Shown: positions 50,096 to 60,224, counted from the first letter of the stretch. The stretch is DNA of 64,000 nucleotides from Streptococcus castoreus DSM 17536 (GCF_000425025.1 NZ_KE384294.1:1-64000); one strand, 5' to 3'. The notes: a model not told the origin generated them from the sequence alone. A program made the numbers and translations.

Positions 50096-50573
50096 TCATT
50101 TTCTCCACTTGAGTAATAACAGACTGAGGTACTAAACCTTCCAAAGAGGACTGAAAATGAATCAGTTCTCTAATACGACTAGAACTAAGAGGTTGCAACT
50201 CATTCTTTGAAATAAAATAAAGGGTATCAATACTTGGTGCCAACATATGATTAAAATATTCTAAGTTTGCTTCATATTCAAAGTCTGTAGGATTGCGTAA
50301 TCCTCTAATCAGATGGGTAACTTGCAACTCTTGTGCTAAATCAACAGCCAAGCGGTTTTTAGCCATGACAACGGTTACATTCATAAACTTCTCAAGAGCT
50401 TGTGAAAGCATCAAATGTCGTATTTCGAGTTCGAAAAGGCTTTCTTTGTTAGGATTGTGAAAGACACCGACATAGAGTTGGTCGCACAAACAACTGGCTC
50501 TCTTAATAATATCAATATGCCCATTTGTCACTGGATCAAATGAGCCTGTATAAAGTCCTATCTTACTTGACAT
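50082..50573 (-). CDS. coaD: Phosphopantetheine adenylyltransferase
   Basis: This 163-residue nucleotidyltransferase makes dephospho-CoA from phosphopantetheine and ATP. The TGSFDPVTNGHIDII segment (residues 9-23) carries the (H/T)xGH motif, LIRGLRNPTDFEYE lies near 90, and LSSSRIREL near 130. It overlaps rsmD by 11 bases. Confidence 0.96.
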   Translation of the reverse strand: MSSKIGLYTGSFDPVTNGHIDIIKRASCLCDQLYVGVFHNPNKESLFELEIRHLMLSQALEKFMNVTVVMAKNRLAVDLAQELQVTHLIRGLRNPTDFEYEANLEYFNHMLAPSIDTLYFISKNELQPLSSSRIRELIHFQSSLEGLVPQSVITQVEKMNENN

Positions 50574-51102
50574 AAACCGTTACCTTACTAATTCCATAGG
50601 TTTTTTCTTTCCAAATACCAAGGGTTGCAATCGCTTCTGGTAAGATGACACTTTTGTCCGTCTCACAAATCACCATCACATTATCACTTAATAAGTTTTT
50701 GACCACTAGAGCCTCAATATTTGCCACAATCGTTTCCTTGGCATAAGGGGGATCTAAAAAAACTAAGTTAAATTGACCATTTAATTGATTAATTGCTCGT
50801 TCTGCATCCATTTTCAGTAAAGTAAACCGGCTATTAGTCTTAGTTATCCTAATATTTTCTTGAATAATAGCCTGTGCCTTACGGTCACGTTCTACCAAAA
50901 CAGCTTCTGATATGCCACGAGAAACAGCCTCAATGGATAAGCCACCCGACCCCGCAAATAAATCTAAACTACGACCTCCATCAAAGTAAGGACCAATCAT
51001 ATTAAAAATAGCTCCCCTTACCTTATCTGAAGTGGGACGGGTTGTTTTTCCATCAAGCGTTTTCAAAAAACGCCCACCAAATTCACCTGATATAATTCTC
51101 AT
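50563..51102 (-). CDS. rsmD: 16S rRNA G966 N2-methyltransferase RsmD
   Basis: This 179-residue SAM-dependent methyltransferase has motif I DLFAGSGGLSIEAVSRG near residue 47 and the catalytic LDPPYAK near 117. The family start MRIISGEFGGR puts the ATG at 51102, though an in-frame ATG lies at 51111. Neither has a clear ribosome site, and a consensus -10 overlaps the upstream ATG. It is the first gene of the rsmD-coaD-SepM unit. Confidence 0.93.
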   Translation of the reverse strand: MRIISGEFGGRFLKTLDGKTTRPTSDKVRGAIFNMIGPYFDGGRSLDLFAGSGGLSIEAVSRGISEAVLVERDRKAQAIIQENIRITKTNSRFTLLKMDAERAINQLNGQFNLVFLDPPYAKETIVANIEALVVKNLLSDNVMVICETDKSVILPEAIATLGIWKEKTYGISKVTVYVK

Positions 51103-51110
51103 ACTTCTCA

Positions 51111-51119
51111 TTATAGCAA
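51111..51119 (-). promoter_or_regulatory. Extended -10 at the rsmD start
   Basis: TGCTATAAT on the minus strand ends 8 bases before the rsmD ATG. If used, transcription would start at or just before the start codon and leave almost no leader. No good -35 is visible. Confidence 0.45.
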
Positions 51120-51201
51120 AATAATAAAAGTATCCTAGTAGAAATCATTCGATTTTGCATTTTTTAGTAAAAAAGAATAGATTACTCTATTCTTGTATAG
51201 G

Positions 51202-52194
51202 TTACAGGATATTATCAAAACGATCTCTAACCTCTTGTGGCCAAACGGACGTTTGAACTTCTCCAATATGCTTTTTACGCAACAAAAACATTGCCATACG
51301 TGATTGACCAATACCACCACCAATTGACAGTGGAAAAAGACCATTTAACAATGATTTGTGCCAGTCAAATTCCAGACGATCTTGGTCACCAGTTATTTCC
51401 ACCTGGCGTTTCAGAGCATCTTCATCAACACGGATACCCATTGAAGATAATTCAAAGGCTGAACCTAACTGATCATTCCAGACAAGAATATCACCATTTA
51501 ACCCATGATAGCCATTTTCAGATTCACTTGTCCAATCATCGTAATCAGGGGCACGACCGTCGTGAGGTTTGCCATCTGCTAAAACCCCACCAATACCAAT
51601 CAAGAAAACGGCACCAAATTCCTCAGTAATGGCATTTTCACGTTCTTTTGGTGTTAGATCAGGGTATTTTGCAACCAATTCTTCAGTATGAACGAAAGTG
51701 ATTTTCTTTGGTAAGACTGCTTCAATGTCATATCGGGCTTCAACTGCCAATTCTGTTAGGCGAATAACCTTGTAAATGGTTTCTACCGTTTCTTTTAGAT
51801 AAGCTAGATTACGTTTGCCATCAGGAATGACCTTTTCCCAGTCCCACTGGTCAACGTAGACGGAATGCGTTTGATCAAGGGAATCTTCATCAGGCCGAAG
51901 AGCTTTCATATTAACAACAAGACCTTCACCTTCATTAAAGCCAAAACGAGCTAAAGTGTGACGTTTCCATTTTGCTAACGAATGCACCACTTCAAAGGTT
52001 GCATTAGGAATTTTCAAGACATTGACGGAAACGGGATTTTCAATACCAGACAAATTATCCTGCATACCGTCTCCGACCCGACTTAAAATGGGTCCTTGCA
52101 CTTCAACAACATCAAGTTTAGCAATCAAATACTGTGTAAATGTATTTTTAACAAAGGAAATTTCCTCTTGTTGATGAATAAAACTTTTCTTCAT
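51202..52194 (-). CDS. asnA: Aspartate-ammonia ligase (asparagine synthetase A)
   Basis: This 330-residue enzyme makes asparagine from aspartate, ammonia and ATP and has a class II synthetase-like fold. Typical segments are [33 protein letters not shown] and [20 protein letters not shown] precedes the ATG at 52194; the frame extends 11 codons further. It lies next to the arginine deiminase genes, which release ammonia. Confidence 0.96.
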   Translation of the reverse strand: MKKSFIHQQEEISFVKNTFTQYLIAKLDVVEVQGPILSRVGDGMQDNLSGIENPVSVNVLKIPNATFEVVHSLAKWKRHTLARFGFNEGEGLVVNMKALRPDEDSLDQTHSVYVDQWDWEKVIPDGKRNLAYLKETVETIYKVIRLTELAVEARYDIEAVLPKKITFVHTEELVAKYPDLTPKERENAITEEFGAVFLIGIGGVLADGKPHDGRAPDYDDWTSESENGYHGLNGDILVWNDQLGSAFELSSMGIRVDEDALKRQVEITGDQDRLEFDWHKSLLNGLFPLSIGGGIGQSRMAMFLLRKKHIGEVQTSVWPQEVRDRFDNIL

Positions 52195-52458
52195 AGCGCC
52201 TCCCTTTTTATGATGACTGATTTTCACTTTATATTGCCTTAAAAAGTAAAATATCCCTTATTATACACTTATTTTTGACAAATGAAAATACCATTTCCTC
52301 AAATCACATCATACGTCAAAAGAGAAAACAAGCACTTTTTCAAAAAGCTCTCACCGTTTTTATTTCTAAACCAGATTATTTTCAGTTCAAATGGAAAACC
52401 GTTTCTTGAAAATGGTGGTTTCTCCGCCCATTCAGTGTATTCTAAAATGCCTTTCGTG

Positions 52459-52488
52459 AAAAAAGTCTTGGAAAATTTCCAAGACTTA
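52459..52488 (-). terminator. Terminator at the end of the arc operon
   Basis: AAGTCTTGGAAA and TTTCCAAGACTT form a 12-bp perfect stem, continued by TTTT, directly after arcC on the minus strand. The remaining 52195-52458 gap shows A+T-rich DNA and no credible gene. Confidence 0.88.
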
Positions 52489-52496
52489 AACCACTA

Positions 52497-53447
52497 TTAA
52501 TCTGCAACCACCTGTGTCCCTGCACCGGCAGAAAGAACATTGTCAATATTTTCCAATGATGTAATGATAGCTCTGGCATTTGGTCTATTTTCTACAAAAG
52601 CAATAGCTGCCTCAACCTTAGGCAACATGCTCCCTGGGGCAAATTGGTTTTGTGTAATATATTCTTTCATTCTTGAAACGGTTACAATTTCTAATTTTTC
52701 CTGATCAGGTTTATTGTAGTTTACATAAACATTGTCAACACCTGTAAGAATGATGAACATATCTGCATCTATCAATTCTGATAAGGTTTGACTGGCAAAA
52801 TCTTTATCAATAACAGCTTCCACACCTTTGAGTTCTTTTGTTTCTGGATTTTCAACAACCGGGACACCGCCCCCACCAGCACTAACCACAACAACACCAG
52901 AATCAATGAGTCTCCTAATCACATTAGCTTCTTTGATTCCAACTGGTTTTGGTGATGGTACAACCTTGCGCCAACCACGACCCGCATCTTCTTTAAAGCT
53001 AGCTCCTGTTTCTTCCATTTGTTTCTTAGCATCTTTTTCTGTTAAGAATGGACCAATCGGTTTTGTTGGATTTTCAAAGGCTGGATCATTCTCATCAACA
53101 ATAACTTGCGTTACGATTGCAGCCACTTCTTTTTGGATGCCTTGAACTTGTAATTCATTATCAAGAGCATTCACCAACCAAAAGCCAATACTTCCTTCTG
53201 TCATTGCGACACAGGTATCTAGAGGCATCGCTGGATTTTTTTCAGAATCAGCTGCAGCTTGTTGCAGTAATAAATTACCAACCTGTGGTCCATTACCGTG
53301 AGTAATAATCACTTCGTTACCCTCTTTAATCAGTTTAACGAGTGATTTTGAAGTTGAGATTAATGCTTCTTGTTGTGCTTTTGCTGAGGCATCTGTTGAA
53401 AGAATAGCATTCCCACCTAGAGCTACAACAATTTTTTGTTTCGTCAT
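52497..53447 (-). CDS. arcC: Carbamate kinase
   Basis: This 316-residue amino acid kinase fold enzyme makes ATP from carbamoyl phosphate and ADP, the energy-yielding step of the arginine deiminase pathway. Motifs: [10 protein letters not shown] (residues 7-16), [15 protein letters not shown] near 48, SAGGGGVPV near 213 and [11 protein letters not shown] near 271. It is the last gene of the arc operon, after the M20 peptidase gene. Confidence 0.97.
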   Translation of the reverse strand: MTKQKIVVALGGNAILSTDASAKAQQEALISTSKSLVKLIKEGNEVIITHGNGPQVGNLLLQQAAADSEKNPAMPLDTCVAMTEGSIGFWLVNALDNELQVQGIQKEVAAIVTQVIVDENDPAFENPTKPIGPFLTEKDAKKQMEETGASFKEDAGRGWRKVVPSPKPVGIKEANVIRRLIDSGVVVVSAGGGGVPVVENPETKELKGVEAVIDKDFASQTLSELIDADMFIILTGVDNVYVNYNKPDQEKLEIVTVSRMKEYITQNQFAPGSMLPKVEAAIAFVENRPNARAIITSLENIDNVLSAGAGTQVVAD

Positions 53448-53471
53448 ATATCGTTTCTCCTCATGTCTTTC

Positions 53472-54800
53472 TTATCGTGTTAATCGGTAGATAGCCTCCG
53501 CATAAATATCCATTGCTTTGTAGGCATCTGCCAAGTTGATGTTTTCATTTTCTTGATGTTCTGTTTGATTGGCATCTGGAAATAGAGCGCCAAATGCGAC
53601 ACAATTTGACATTGTTCTGGCAAATGTTGCACCGCCTGATGAAAGAGCTGGACTCTGATCCCCTGTTTTTTCTTTGTAGACATCAAGGAGTGTCGTTACT
53701 AAGTCACTAGTTAACGGTACATATAAAGGTGCTAGATAATCAAATTCCTCATAAATTAGCCCGTATTCTTTTGCCTTTTGACACAGTTGAGCTACTAATT
53801 TTTCCTTGTCTGCAAGAACAGGGATGCGAATATCCAAACGGACTTCTGTTATTTCCTTATTTAAAGTCAAGCCTGCAACGTTAAAGCTTAATGATCCTGA
53901 TGGTTCATCTTGAATAGGACCAAAAATATTAATCGCTCTACCATCTTCATCAATGACATTAGCTAAAAAATCAAGGGTTGAATCCGGCTCAAGAACCACT
54001 AAAGCTTTGGCAAGTCTAATAAGGGCATTGATGCCATCTGGGGCATCCTTAGCATGCTGCGCCAAGCCATAGACCGTCAATTCATCATCTTTAACTACGT
54101 ATTCAAAACCGTGCTTATCAAGTTCTTCTTTTAAAGCGTCTAGTTTATCACCTTTATAAGATGCCCTAGCAGGAACAACATTATAGGCTTGACCAACTTC
54201 AAGATTAAGACGATCAGAACCTTTCCCCATTAATTTCGCTTGAAGCAAGCCTTTTTCCGCATACGTTAATGGGAAATGCGAATCGGGTGCAAAACCAAAG
54301 GTGGCTTCTTCCATCTCTTTATAACGGTTCATACAACGCCATAACGTTTCTTCGTCAGTTCCAAAGATAAAACGAATCCGTTTATTAAAGATTACTCCGG
54401 CATCTATCAAGGCTTTTGTAGCAAAAAGCGCCATCATGGAAGGTCCCTTATCATCCTGTGTACCACGACCAAAAAGACAGCCATCACTTTCCACACATTC
54501 AAATGGATCCGTTCGCCATAACTGAAGATCTCCTGCTGGAACAACATCCAAATGGCACAAAATCGCTAAGACTTCTTCTTGCTCACCCAGTTCGGCATAA
54601 CCATAATAGCCTTCAGGATCAAGATAAGTCTTAAAACCGAGTTCTTGACACAAACTTAGAGTCTTTTCAAGAACATCTTGAATCGCCTGACCAAAAGGGG
54701 TCCCATTTTCTCCTTCATTTAGGACAGAAGGATACGAAACAATCGTCTTAATGGCTGCGATACAAGCTTTTTGATGTTTAGGTTTGATATAGGTCTCCAT
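53472..54800 (-). CDS. M20 family dipeptidase (Sapep/PepV-like)
   Basis: This 442-residue zinc peptidase has metal ligands in LCHLDVVPAGD (His near residue 83), GRGTQDDKGP (Asp near 115, with the bridging QDD) and GTDEETLWRC (Glu pair near 150). Its place between arcD and arcC suggests it releases arginine or other residues from peptides to feed the pathway; this is inference from context. The gene is also found at this place in S. pyogenes, as I remember. Confidence 0.9.
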   Translation of the reverse strand: METYIKPKHQKACIAAIKTIVSYPSVLNEGENGTPFGQAIQDVLEKTLSLCQELGFKTYLDPEGYYGYAELGEQEEVLAILCHLDVVPAGDLQLWRTDPFECVESDGCLFGRGTQDDKGPSMMALFATKALIDAGVIFNKRIRFIFGTDEETLWRCMNRYKEMEEATFGFAPDSHFPLTYAEKGLLQAKLMGKGSDRLNLEVGQAYNVVPARASYKGDKLDALKEELDKHGFEYVVKDDELTVYGLAQHAKDAPDGINALIRLAKALVVLEPDSTLDFLANVIDEDGRAINIFGPIQDEPSGSLSFNVAGLTLNKEITEVRLDIRIPVLADKEKLVAQLCQKAKEYGLIYEEFDYLAPLYVPLTSDLVTTLLDVYKEKTGDQSPALSSGGATFARTMSNCVAFGALFPDANQTEHQENENINLADAYKAMDIYAEAIYRLTR

Positions 54801-54817
54801 AGGAATCTCCTATTCTT

Positions 54818-56311
54818 TTAAAAGAACGTTGCGACCACAAGTAATAGCACACTAACAAGCATTACCATTACGATAAATTTACCGATAAATTTCCACCAAG
54901 TTCCAAGTTCAATACGACCAAGAGCAAGGGCACCCATAACGATTGCTGAGGTTGGTGAAATCATATTCAAGATACCAGATGCCGATTGGAATGCAGTGAT
55001 AACAAGGTGAGCAGGGACATTTGAAAATTGTCCAAGTGGTGCCATGATACCCATTGTTGCCCCAGCAAGTCCTGAAGTTGATGGAATCAAGAAGGACATT
55101 GGCAAATAGAAAATGTAAGCAAGAATGATAAAGATTTGTGAGGACAAACCTGAAAGTCCAGTTTCACCCCAATGAAGAATAGTTGCAGTGATCATACCGC
55201 CATTCATGATGACTTGAATACCACGTGCAATGGCACAGATAATAGCAACACCAAGAAGATCCGCACAGCCTGCTAGGAATGAACTTAAAAAATCCTCTTC
55301 AGACATTTTATAAGCAAATGCCACCAAGATACTCATCATAATAAAAAGCATGGTTATTTCAGGGAAGTACCAGTCTCCCAAGGCAACTGCTGTTTTACCA
55401 AAGGCAGTTCCAAAACCTGGTAAACCTGTCAAAGCATTATTCAAATTGGCAAATAGTTTAATTCCAAATTTTTCCCAAGGGATCAAACTAATAATCATAA
55501 TTAAGAAAGTAATGGTGAAGATTGCTAAAACATGACGTTGACGTTTACTGAGATCCTCACCAGAATTTTGCAACTGGAAGAATTCCTTATGCTCTTGTGC
55601 CTTATCAGCAACAAGGGATTTGCTTGGATCTTTTTCGATCTTGCTGGCATAATTATAAACAAACCAAACAGACATACCAACAAGAATAAACCATTGGATA
55701 ATGCGCCAAACCATTCCATCTGCAAGGCTGATACCAGCAGCATCTGATGCCACACCTGTCGCAAATGGGTTAACCGTTGAGGCCAAACACCCAATTTGTG
55801 AACCAATAAGAATAATCGCTACTGCCACAATACTGTCAAAACCAACAGCAATCATAACAGGAACTAGGAGAGGGTAAAAAGCCATCGTTTCTTCCCCCAT
55901 GCCATAAGTAGAGCCACCTAGGGCAAACAAAGGAATTAAAATAGCAATCAGCATTTTTTCTCTACCTTTATTTTTACGCACAACAGATGCAATGCCTGTA
56001 TCGAGAGCACCTGTTTTATTGACAACTCCTAAAAAGCCACCAACCATCAGGATGAAGAAAGATACCTGAATAGCACCATCAGTCCCTTCGACCCCCAGCA
56101 TGCCTCGAACAGGGGCCATCAAAATATCAAAGAACCCTTGAGGATTTGATTTTACAGTTTGATAAGTTCCTGAAATAACACCACCACCCTTGGCGGTCTC
56201 ATAAGCACCAGCTGGAATAAACCAGGTTAATACTGCCATAATGGCAATGATAATGAAGAGAACGGTATAAGAAGAAGGAATTTTAAACCCACGTTTTTTT
56301 TCTTCTGTCAT
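54818..56311 (-). CDS. arcD: Arginine/ornithine antiporter ArcD (YfcC family)
   Basis: This 497-residue polytopic membrane protein has about 12 helices. It belongs to the YfcC/C4-dicarboxylate-carrier-like family (GGSTYGMGEETMAFYPLLVP, SQIGCLASTVNPFATGVASD, LPSTSGLAGATMGIMAPLGQ type motifs). In the arc operon it exchanges arginine for ornithine. It is separated from arcB by about 150 bases containing a strong hairpin. Confidence 0.92.
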   Translation of the reverse strand: MTEEKKRGFKIPSSYTVLFIIIAIMAVLTWFIPAGAYETAKGGGVISGTYQTVKSNPQGFFDILMAPVRGMLGVEGTDGAIQVSFFILMVGGFLGVVNKTGALDTGIASVVRKNKGREKMLIAILIPLFALGGSTYGMGEETMAFYPLLVPVMIAVGFDSIVAVAIILIGSQIGCLASTVNPFATGVASDAAGISLADGMVWRIIQWFILVGMSVWFVYNYASKIEKDPSKSLVADKAQEHKEFFQLQNSGEDLSKRQRHVLAIFTITFLIMIISLIPWEKFGIKLFANLNNALTGLPGFGTAFGKTAVALGDWYFPEITMLFIMMSILVAFAYKMSEEDFLSSFLAGCADLLGVAIICAIARGIQVIMNGGMITATILHWGETGLSGLSSQIFIILAYIFYLPMSFLIPSTSGLAGATMGIMAPLGQFSNVPAHLVITAFQSASGILNMISPTSAIVMGALALGRIELGTWWKFIGKFIVMVMLVSVLLLVVATFF

Positions 56312-56332
56312 AATGATTACCTCTTACCTTTT

Positions 56333-56385
56333 CATAAAATAAGCCGTCCTAGTTCCGGTCAAGGACACGAGAACCAGAACGACTT
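56333..56385 (-). terminator. Strong hairpin between arcB and arcD
   Basis: AAGTCGTTCTGGTTC pairs along all 15 bases with the 3' arm (GGAACTAGGACGGCTT, several G-U pairs), followed by ATTTTATG on the minus strand. It could be a partial terminator or an RNA-processing or stabilising hairpin that lowers arcD relative to arcB. Confidence 0.65.
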
Positions 56386-56464
56386 GTCATGTAGTTAAAG
56401 TACGTTTTTAAGTAGTTAAATTGTTAAATTATATAAGAATTCATTAAAGAGTACCAATCCTTTA

Positions 56465-57478
56465 TTACACTTTTGGAATAAAGAGGTTCCCAAGTGTTGC
56501 TGCCATAACCGCTTTAATAGTGTGCATACGGTTTTCAGCTTGATCAAAATGACGTGCGTATTTGCTACGGAAAACTTCGTCAGTAACTTCCATTTCTTTT
56601 ACACCGAATTTCTCTGCGACATCTTTGCCATAAACAGTGTTTGTGTCATGGAAAGCTGGCAAGCAGTGCAAGAAGATAAGGTTGTCATTTCCTGATTTTT
56701 TAACAAGGTCCATGTTAACTTGATAGGGTTGAAGCAATTCAACACGTTCTTTGAATTTGTCTTCTTCACCCATTGACACCCAAACGTCAGTGTAAAGAAC
56801 ATCAGCGCCTTTAACCGCTTCGTCAGCATCTTCAGTAATAAGAATATGTGCACCGCTTTCTTTCGCATAACTTTCCGCTAAAGCAACAATTTCTTCTTCT
56901 GGGAAAAGTTCTTTTGGTGAGAAGATATGAACATTAACACCAAGGATTGCACCGGTTACCAAAAGTGAATTAGCAACGTTGTTACGACCATCACCACAGT
57001 AAACCAAAGTCAAGCCTTCAAGCTTACCAAAGTTTTCTTTCACAGTGAGATAATCAGCAAGCATTTGTGTTGGATGCCATTCATCAGTCAACCCATTCCA
57101 AACTGGAACACCTGAAAATTCAGCCAATTCTTCAACCATACGTTGGCTAAAACCACGGAATTCAATCCCATCAAACATACGTCCCAATACTTTAGCGGTA
57201 TCTTCTGTTGATTCTTTTTTACCAAGTTGGATGTCATTAGCACCAAGGTATTCTGGGTGAGCCCCTAGGTCAATAGCTGCTGTTGTAAAAGCTGCGCGTG
57301 TACGTGTCGATGTTTTTTCAAACAAGAGAGCAATGTTTTTACCTTCTAAGTAGTGATGAGGCACACCACGTTTTTTCAAATCCTTCAAATGAGCTGAAAA
57401 ATCAATAAGGTATTCTAATTCAGCACGTGTAAAATCTTTTTCTGCTAGGAAACTACGTCCTTGAAATACTTGAGTCAT
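56465..57478 (-). CDS. arcB: Catabolic ornithine carbamoyltransferase
   Basis: This 337-residue cytoplasmic enzyme splits citrulline into ornithine and carbamoyl phosphate. The carbamoyl phosphate site is [12 protein letters not shown] near residue 55, the ornithine site includes [14 protein letters not shown] and DVWVSMGEE, and HCLPAFHD lies near 275. Length is typical. AAAGGAG precedes the ATG. A small membrane-peptide gene ends 30 bases upstream. Confidence 0.97.
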   Translation of the reverse strand: MTQVFQGRSFLAEKDFTRAELEYLIDFSAHLKDLKKRGVPHHYLEGKNIALLFEKTSTRTRAAFTTAAIDLGAHPEYLGANDIQLGKKESTEDTAKVLGRMFDGIEFRGFSQRMVEELAEFSGVPVWNGLTDEWHPTQMLADYLTVKENFGKLEGLTLVYCGDGRNNVANSLLVTGAILGVNVHIFSPKELFPEEEIVALAESYAKESGAHILITEDADEAVKGADVLYTDVWVSMGEEDKFKERVELLQPYQVNMDLVKKSGNDNLIFLHCLPAFHDTNTVYGKDVAEKFGVKEMEVTDEVFRSKYARHFDQAENRMHTIKAVMAATLGNLFIPKV

Positions 57479-57508
57479 CTATTTCTCCTTTAAGTCTTAA
57501 TGAAGTTA

Positions 57509-57586
57509 TTATTGATTACGTTTCGTGAGATAGAGATAGCAGCCTAATAGACCACCAACAATCGCAACTAGCATTGCTATGTCCAT
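57509..57586 (-). CDS. 25-residue membrane peptide upstream of arcB
   Basis: The ATG at 57586 follows TTGGAGAAAAAC (GGAG at good spacing) and opens a 25-codon frame ending at TAA 57509. The product is one short hydrophobic helix (MDIAMLVAIVGGLLGCYLYL) with a basic, polar end (TKRNQ). The topology fits a small membrane protein in the arc transcript, 30 bases before arcB. No family was recognised. It could also act as a translated leader. Confidence 0.6.
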   Translation of the reverse strand: MDIAMLVAIVGGLLGCYLYLTKRNQ

Positions 57587-57599
57587 GTTTTTCTCCAAT

Positions 57600-57930
57600 T
57601 ATCAATGCTTTTCATGAGTGATTGACAAAACTCCCCATCTTGAGTTACTTAGAACCAAAAGTTTAGTAACCAAGATTTTCATAAAAAGACCATACTATCA
57701 ATTCACTAAAGCAATGGCAAACAGACAAAATCCCTCATATTTAGATTCGTCTTTAGTGTTCCAATTACTTATGTCTCATTGTCTCGCCGATGATAGACTT
57801 TTACGGTTGCTTCATATTTAGTAACACTTTCTGTTTGTGAATCGGCAAAAAATATTCCGTTAAAACAGCTTGATCATCTTCTTCATAAATAATCGCAAAC
57901 ACTGTCCCTTTTTCACTGTTAACATCAAAT
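57600..57930 (-). pseudogene. Degenerate GNAT acetyltransferase remnant
   Basis: The minus strand between arcA and the small peptide gene has broken frames with acetyltransferase-like pieces. One runs from ATG 57921 (MADAFDVNSEKGTVFAIIYE), shifts frame at a T run near 57840 and meets stops. A later piece reads FYENLGY-stop-TFGSK, like the C-terminal GNAT motif. S. pyogenes carries an intact acetyltransferase gene in this slot, as I recall. Boundaries are approximate; the remaining bases to arcA hold nothing recognisable. Confidence 0.5.
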
Positions 57931-58031
57931 GCGTCAGCCATATTAACATTTCTTTCAAAAATTCAAACGCAAAGATTAAGACCGACTGACTGTCCTTTGA
58001 AAAAAGAGTTGGCTACCAATACCAGAACCGA

Positions 58032-59267
58032 TTAAAGATCTTCACGTTCAAATGGCATTGACATACAGCGAGGTCCACCACGACCACGAACCAGTTCACT
58101 GCCATGAATCTTGATCAATTTCAAACCTTTGGATTCTAAAATGGCATTTGTAATCGTGTTACGGTTGTAAACCACAACAACACCTGGTGCAATAGTAAGA
58201 GTATTTGAACCGTCATTCCATTGTTCACGACCAGCTGCTACCAAGTTATCACCACCACAACGAATAAGATCAACTTTTTCAATACCAAGGTTAGCAGCAA
58301 GTAACTCAGCCAAATCGCCTTTTTCTTCAACGATATGAAGTTCTTCATTGTCATAAGTTACAGAATAAACACGAAGATCGCCTTCAATTTCTGGGTGAAT
58401 GGTAAATTTATCGTAGTCAACCATGGTGAATACCGTATCTAAGTGCATAAACTTACGGTTATTGGCAAATTCAAAAGCCAAAACTTTCTTGAAACCAAGG
58501 TTTTGTTTAAAGATGTTTACTAATAACTTTTCAATAGAGGCAGCATCTGTACGTTGTGAAATCCCAACAGCGAGAACGTCTTTTGAAAGAACAAGCTCAT
58601 CTCCACCTTCAATACGAGTAGTTTCATTACGGTCATAAACCATAGGCACTTTGCCACCACCATAAATTGGGTGATGAGTGAAAATGTATTTACCATAAAT
58701 CGTTTCACGGTTACGAGTTTCTGAGAACATGTGATTAAGAGAAACACCTGTCCCAATAGTTGCAAATGGATCGCGTGTGAAGTAAAGATTCGGCATTGGG
58801 TCAATGGCAAATGGGTAATTTGATTCAACCAAATCCGTTAAGCCTTTTTCAGTAGCTGGAATTTCTGGAAGTTCAGATTTTTGAATTCCTGCCATTGTTT
58901 TTTCAATCAGTTCTTGATTGTCCTCAATAGACATCAACAATTCACGAATAACTTTTTTAGTGGCTCTTCCACGAATGTTAGCTTCGCTTAGATATTCATC
59001 AATGAACGCTTCACGAATTTCTGGTGTGATAAGAGATTCTGCCGCTAAGGTTTCAAGGTATAATACTTCAACACCCTCGTCACGTAAAGCTTGTGCAAAA
59101 GCATCGTGTTCTTTTTGAGCGTCTTCCAAAAATGGAATATCATCAAACAACAAGCGTTCTAGATAGTCTGGCATTAGGTTTTCAATTTCTTTGCCAGGTC
59201 TGTGTAGCAAAACTTTTTTAAGTTTGCCAATTTCAGAATAAACATGAATTGGTGTTTGAGCAGTCAT
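58032..59267 (-). CDS. arcA: Arginine deiminase
   Basis: This 411-residue enzyme hydrolyses arginine to citrulline and ammonia. The catalytic Cys is in [16 protein letters not shown] near the C-terminus. The substrate-binding segment [13 protein letters not shown] lies near residue 160, and catalytic His and Asp lie in [12 protein letters not shown] near 275. It is the first gene of the arc operon, with a cre site in its long upstream region. In streptococci it also supports acid tolerance and arginine depletion. Confidence 0.98.
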   Translation of the reverse strand: MTAQTPIHVYSEIGKLKKVLLHRPGKEIENLMPDYLERLLFDDIPFLEDAQKEHDAFAQALRDEGVEVLYLETLAAESLITPEIREAFIDEYLSEANIRGRATKKVIRELLMSIEDNQELIEKTMAGIQKSELPEIPATEKGLTDLVESNYPFAIDPMPNLYFTRDPFATIGTGVSLNHMFSETRNRETIYGKYIFTHHPIYGGGKVPMVYDRNETTRIEGGDELVLSKDVLAVGISQRTDAASIEKLLVNIFKQNLGFKKVLAFEFANNRKFMHLDTVFTMVDYDKFTIHPEIEGDLRVYSVTYDNEELHIVEEKGDLAELLAANLGIEKVDLIRCGGDNLVAAGREQWNDGSNTLTIAPGVVVVYNRNTITNAILESKGLKLIKIHGSELVRGRGGPRCMSMPFEREDL

Positions 59268-59389
59268 AAGAATTACCTCTTTCTATTTGGTTTTTTGTGA
59301 ATTCACCGTCAAGATTCTTAACTCTTGCCTACACCCCTAGTTTACTCTATGCAAGGGATAAAAATAGGATATTCCTCACATTCAGTTTG

Positions 59390-59403
59390 TGTAATCGATT
59401 ACA
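59390..59403 (-). promoter_or_regulatory. cre site (CcpA) upstream of arcA
   Basis: TGTAATCGATTACA is a perfect palindrome matching the cre consensus TGWAANCGNTNWCA at every position, about 120 bases before the arcA ATG. The rest of 59268-59496 is A+T-rich and likely holds ArgR and Crp/Fnr sites that I could not define. Confidence 0.85.
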
Positions 59404-59496
59404 TTTTTTGTGCAAGCATTCTATTTTTATAAATTTGTATCCGTTTACTTGTATGTTTTTTACATTTTAGCGAAAAAATTTATAGTTATAAATTGA

Positions 59497-59540
59497 CAAA
59501 AAGCCAGAAAAACTTTTGAATAACTGTTTTTCTGACTTAT
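59497..59540 (-). terminator. Terminator after the Crp/Fnr gene
   Basis: AGTCAGAAAAAC and GTTTTTCTGGCT flank a 12-base loop, followed by TTTTTG on the minus strand. It isolates the regulator transcript from arcA. Confidence 0.85.
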
Positions 59541-59543
59541 TCT

Positions 59544-60224
59544 TTATTTTGTATATTGTAAAAAGTAAGGCTTGTCAAGATAGGTGAGGTATTTCCCTTT
59601 CATCACAATCAAGTTTTTCTTTTTGAGTTCTCTAAGAACATGACTAACCGTTTCTCTCGTTGTACCACTCATCTGAGCAATATCTGTTGTGGTTAATTGA
59701 AATGGCAAGGTATCATTATCTTTGCCCATTTCGACTAGCAAAATCGCCAAAGACTGTGTAACACGTGAACTGGCACTTGAGGTAATCAGATTACGAACTC
59801 GCAATTCATGTAGTTCGAGGAGTTTCGATAATTTCCCATAGAGGTGTTTCATTTGCTGACGATTTTGGAGGGAATATTCCTCAAACAAATCAACAGGAAA
59901 ATAAAAATAAGTCACATCTGTCATTGCAACAACCGAGAAATGATAATAAACATCTGTAAACAATCCGCCATAAGGAAAAATGGTCCCATGTCTAATAAAA
60001 TCAGTGTAAGTAAAGGTCCCTGATTGATCTGACTGGTCAATCTTAAAATAGCCTGAAGTCACTAAAAAGAGCTTATCTCTCTTATCCCCTTCAAAAAATA
60101 AAATGTGATCCTTCTTGGCTTTCCGAAATTCCATTTGCCCTACAATCTTGTCAAACTGCTCAATAGAAAAGTGACAAAAATCATTTAATTTTCTAAGGTA
60201 TTGATAATCTTCTCTTCGAATCAC
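59544..60224 (-). CDS. Crp/Fnr-family regulator of the arc cluster
   Basis: This 226-residue protein has a cyclic-nucleotide-like sensor domain (about 20-130), a dimer helix and a C-terminal winged helix (TDIAQMSGTTRETVSHVLRE near residue 180). Only one cysteine is present in the N-terminal part, so an Fe-S cluster like that of Fnr is unlikely. Related ArcR/Flp-type proteins activate arc genes in other Firmicutes; that role is inferred from position upstream of arcA. Confidence 0.88.
   Translation of the reverse strand: MIRREDYQYLRKLNDFCHFSIEQFDKIVGQMEFRKAKKDHILFFEGDKRDKLFLVTSGYFKIDQSDQSGTFTYTDFIRHGTIFPYGGLFTDVYYHFSVVAMTDVTYFYFPVDLFEEYSLQNRQQMKHLYGKLSKLLELHELRVRNLITSSASSRVTQSLAILLVEMGKDNDTLPFQLTTTDIAQMSGTTRETVSHVLRELKKKNLIVMKGKYLTYLDKPYFLQYTK

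Noticed and set aside
52282..52500. 72-codon plus-strand frame between asnA and arcC
   Set aside because: No ribosome site; it runs through the arc terminator and into the arcC stop.
57618..57821. 67-codon plus-strand frame opposite the acetyltransferase remnant
   Set aside because: No ribosome site; it is an antisense shadow of decayed coding sequence.
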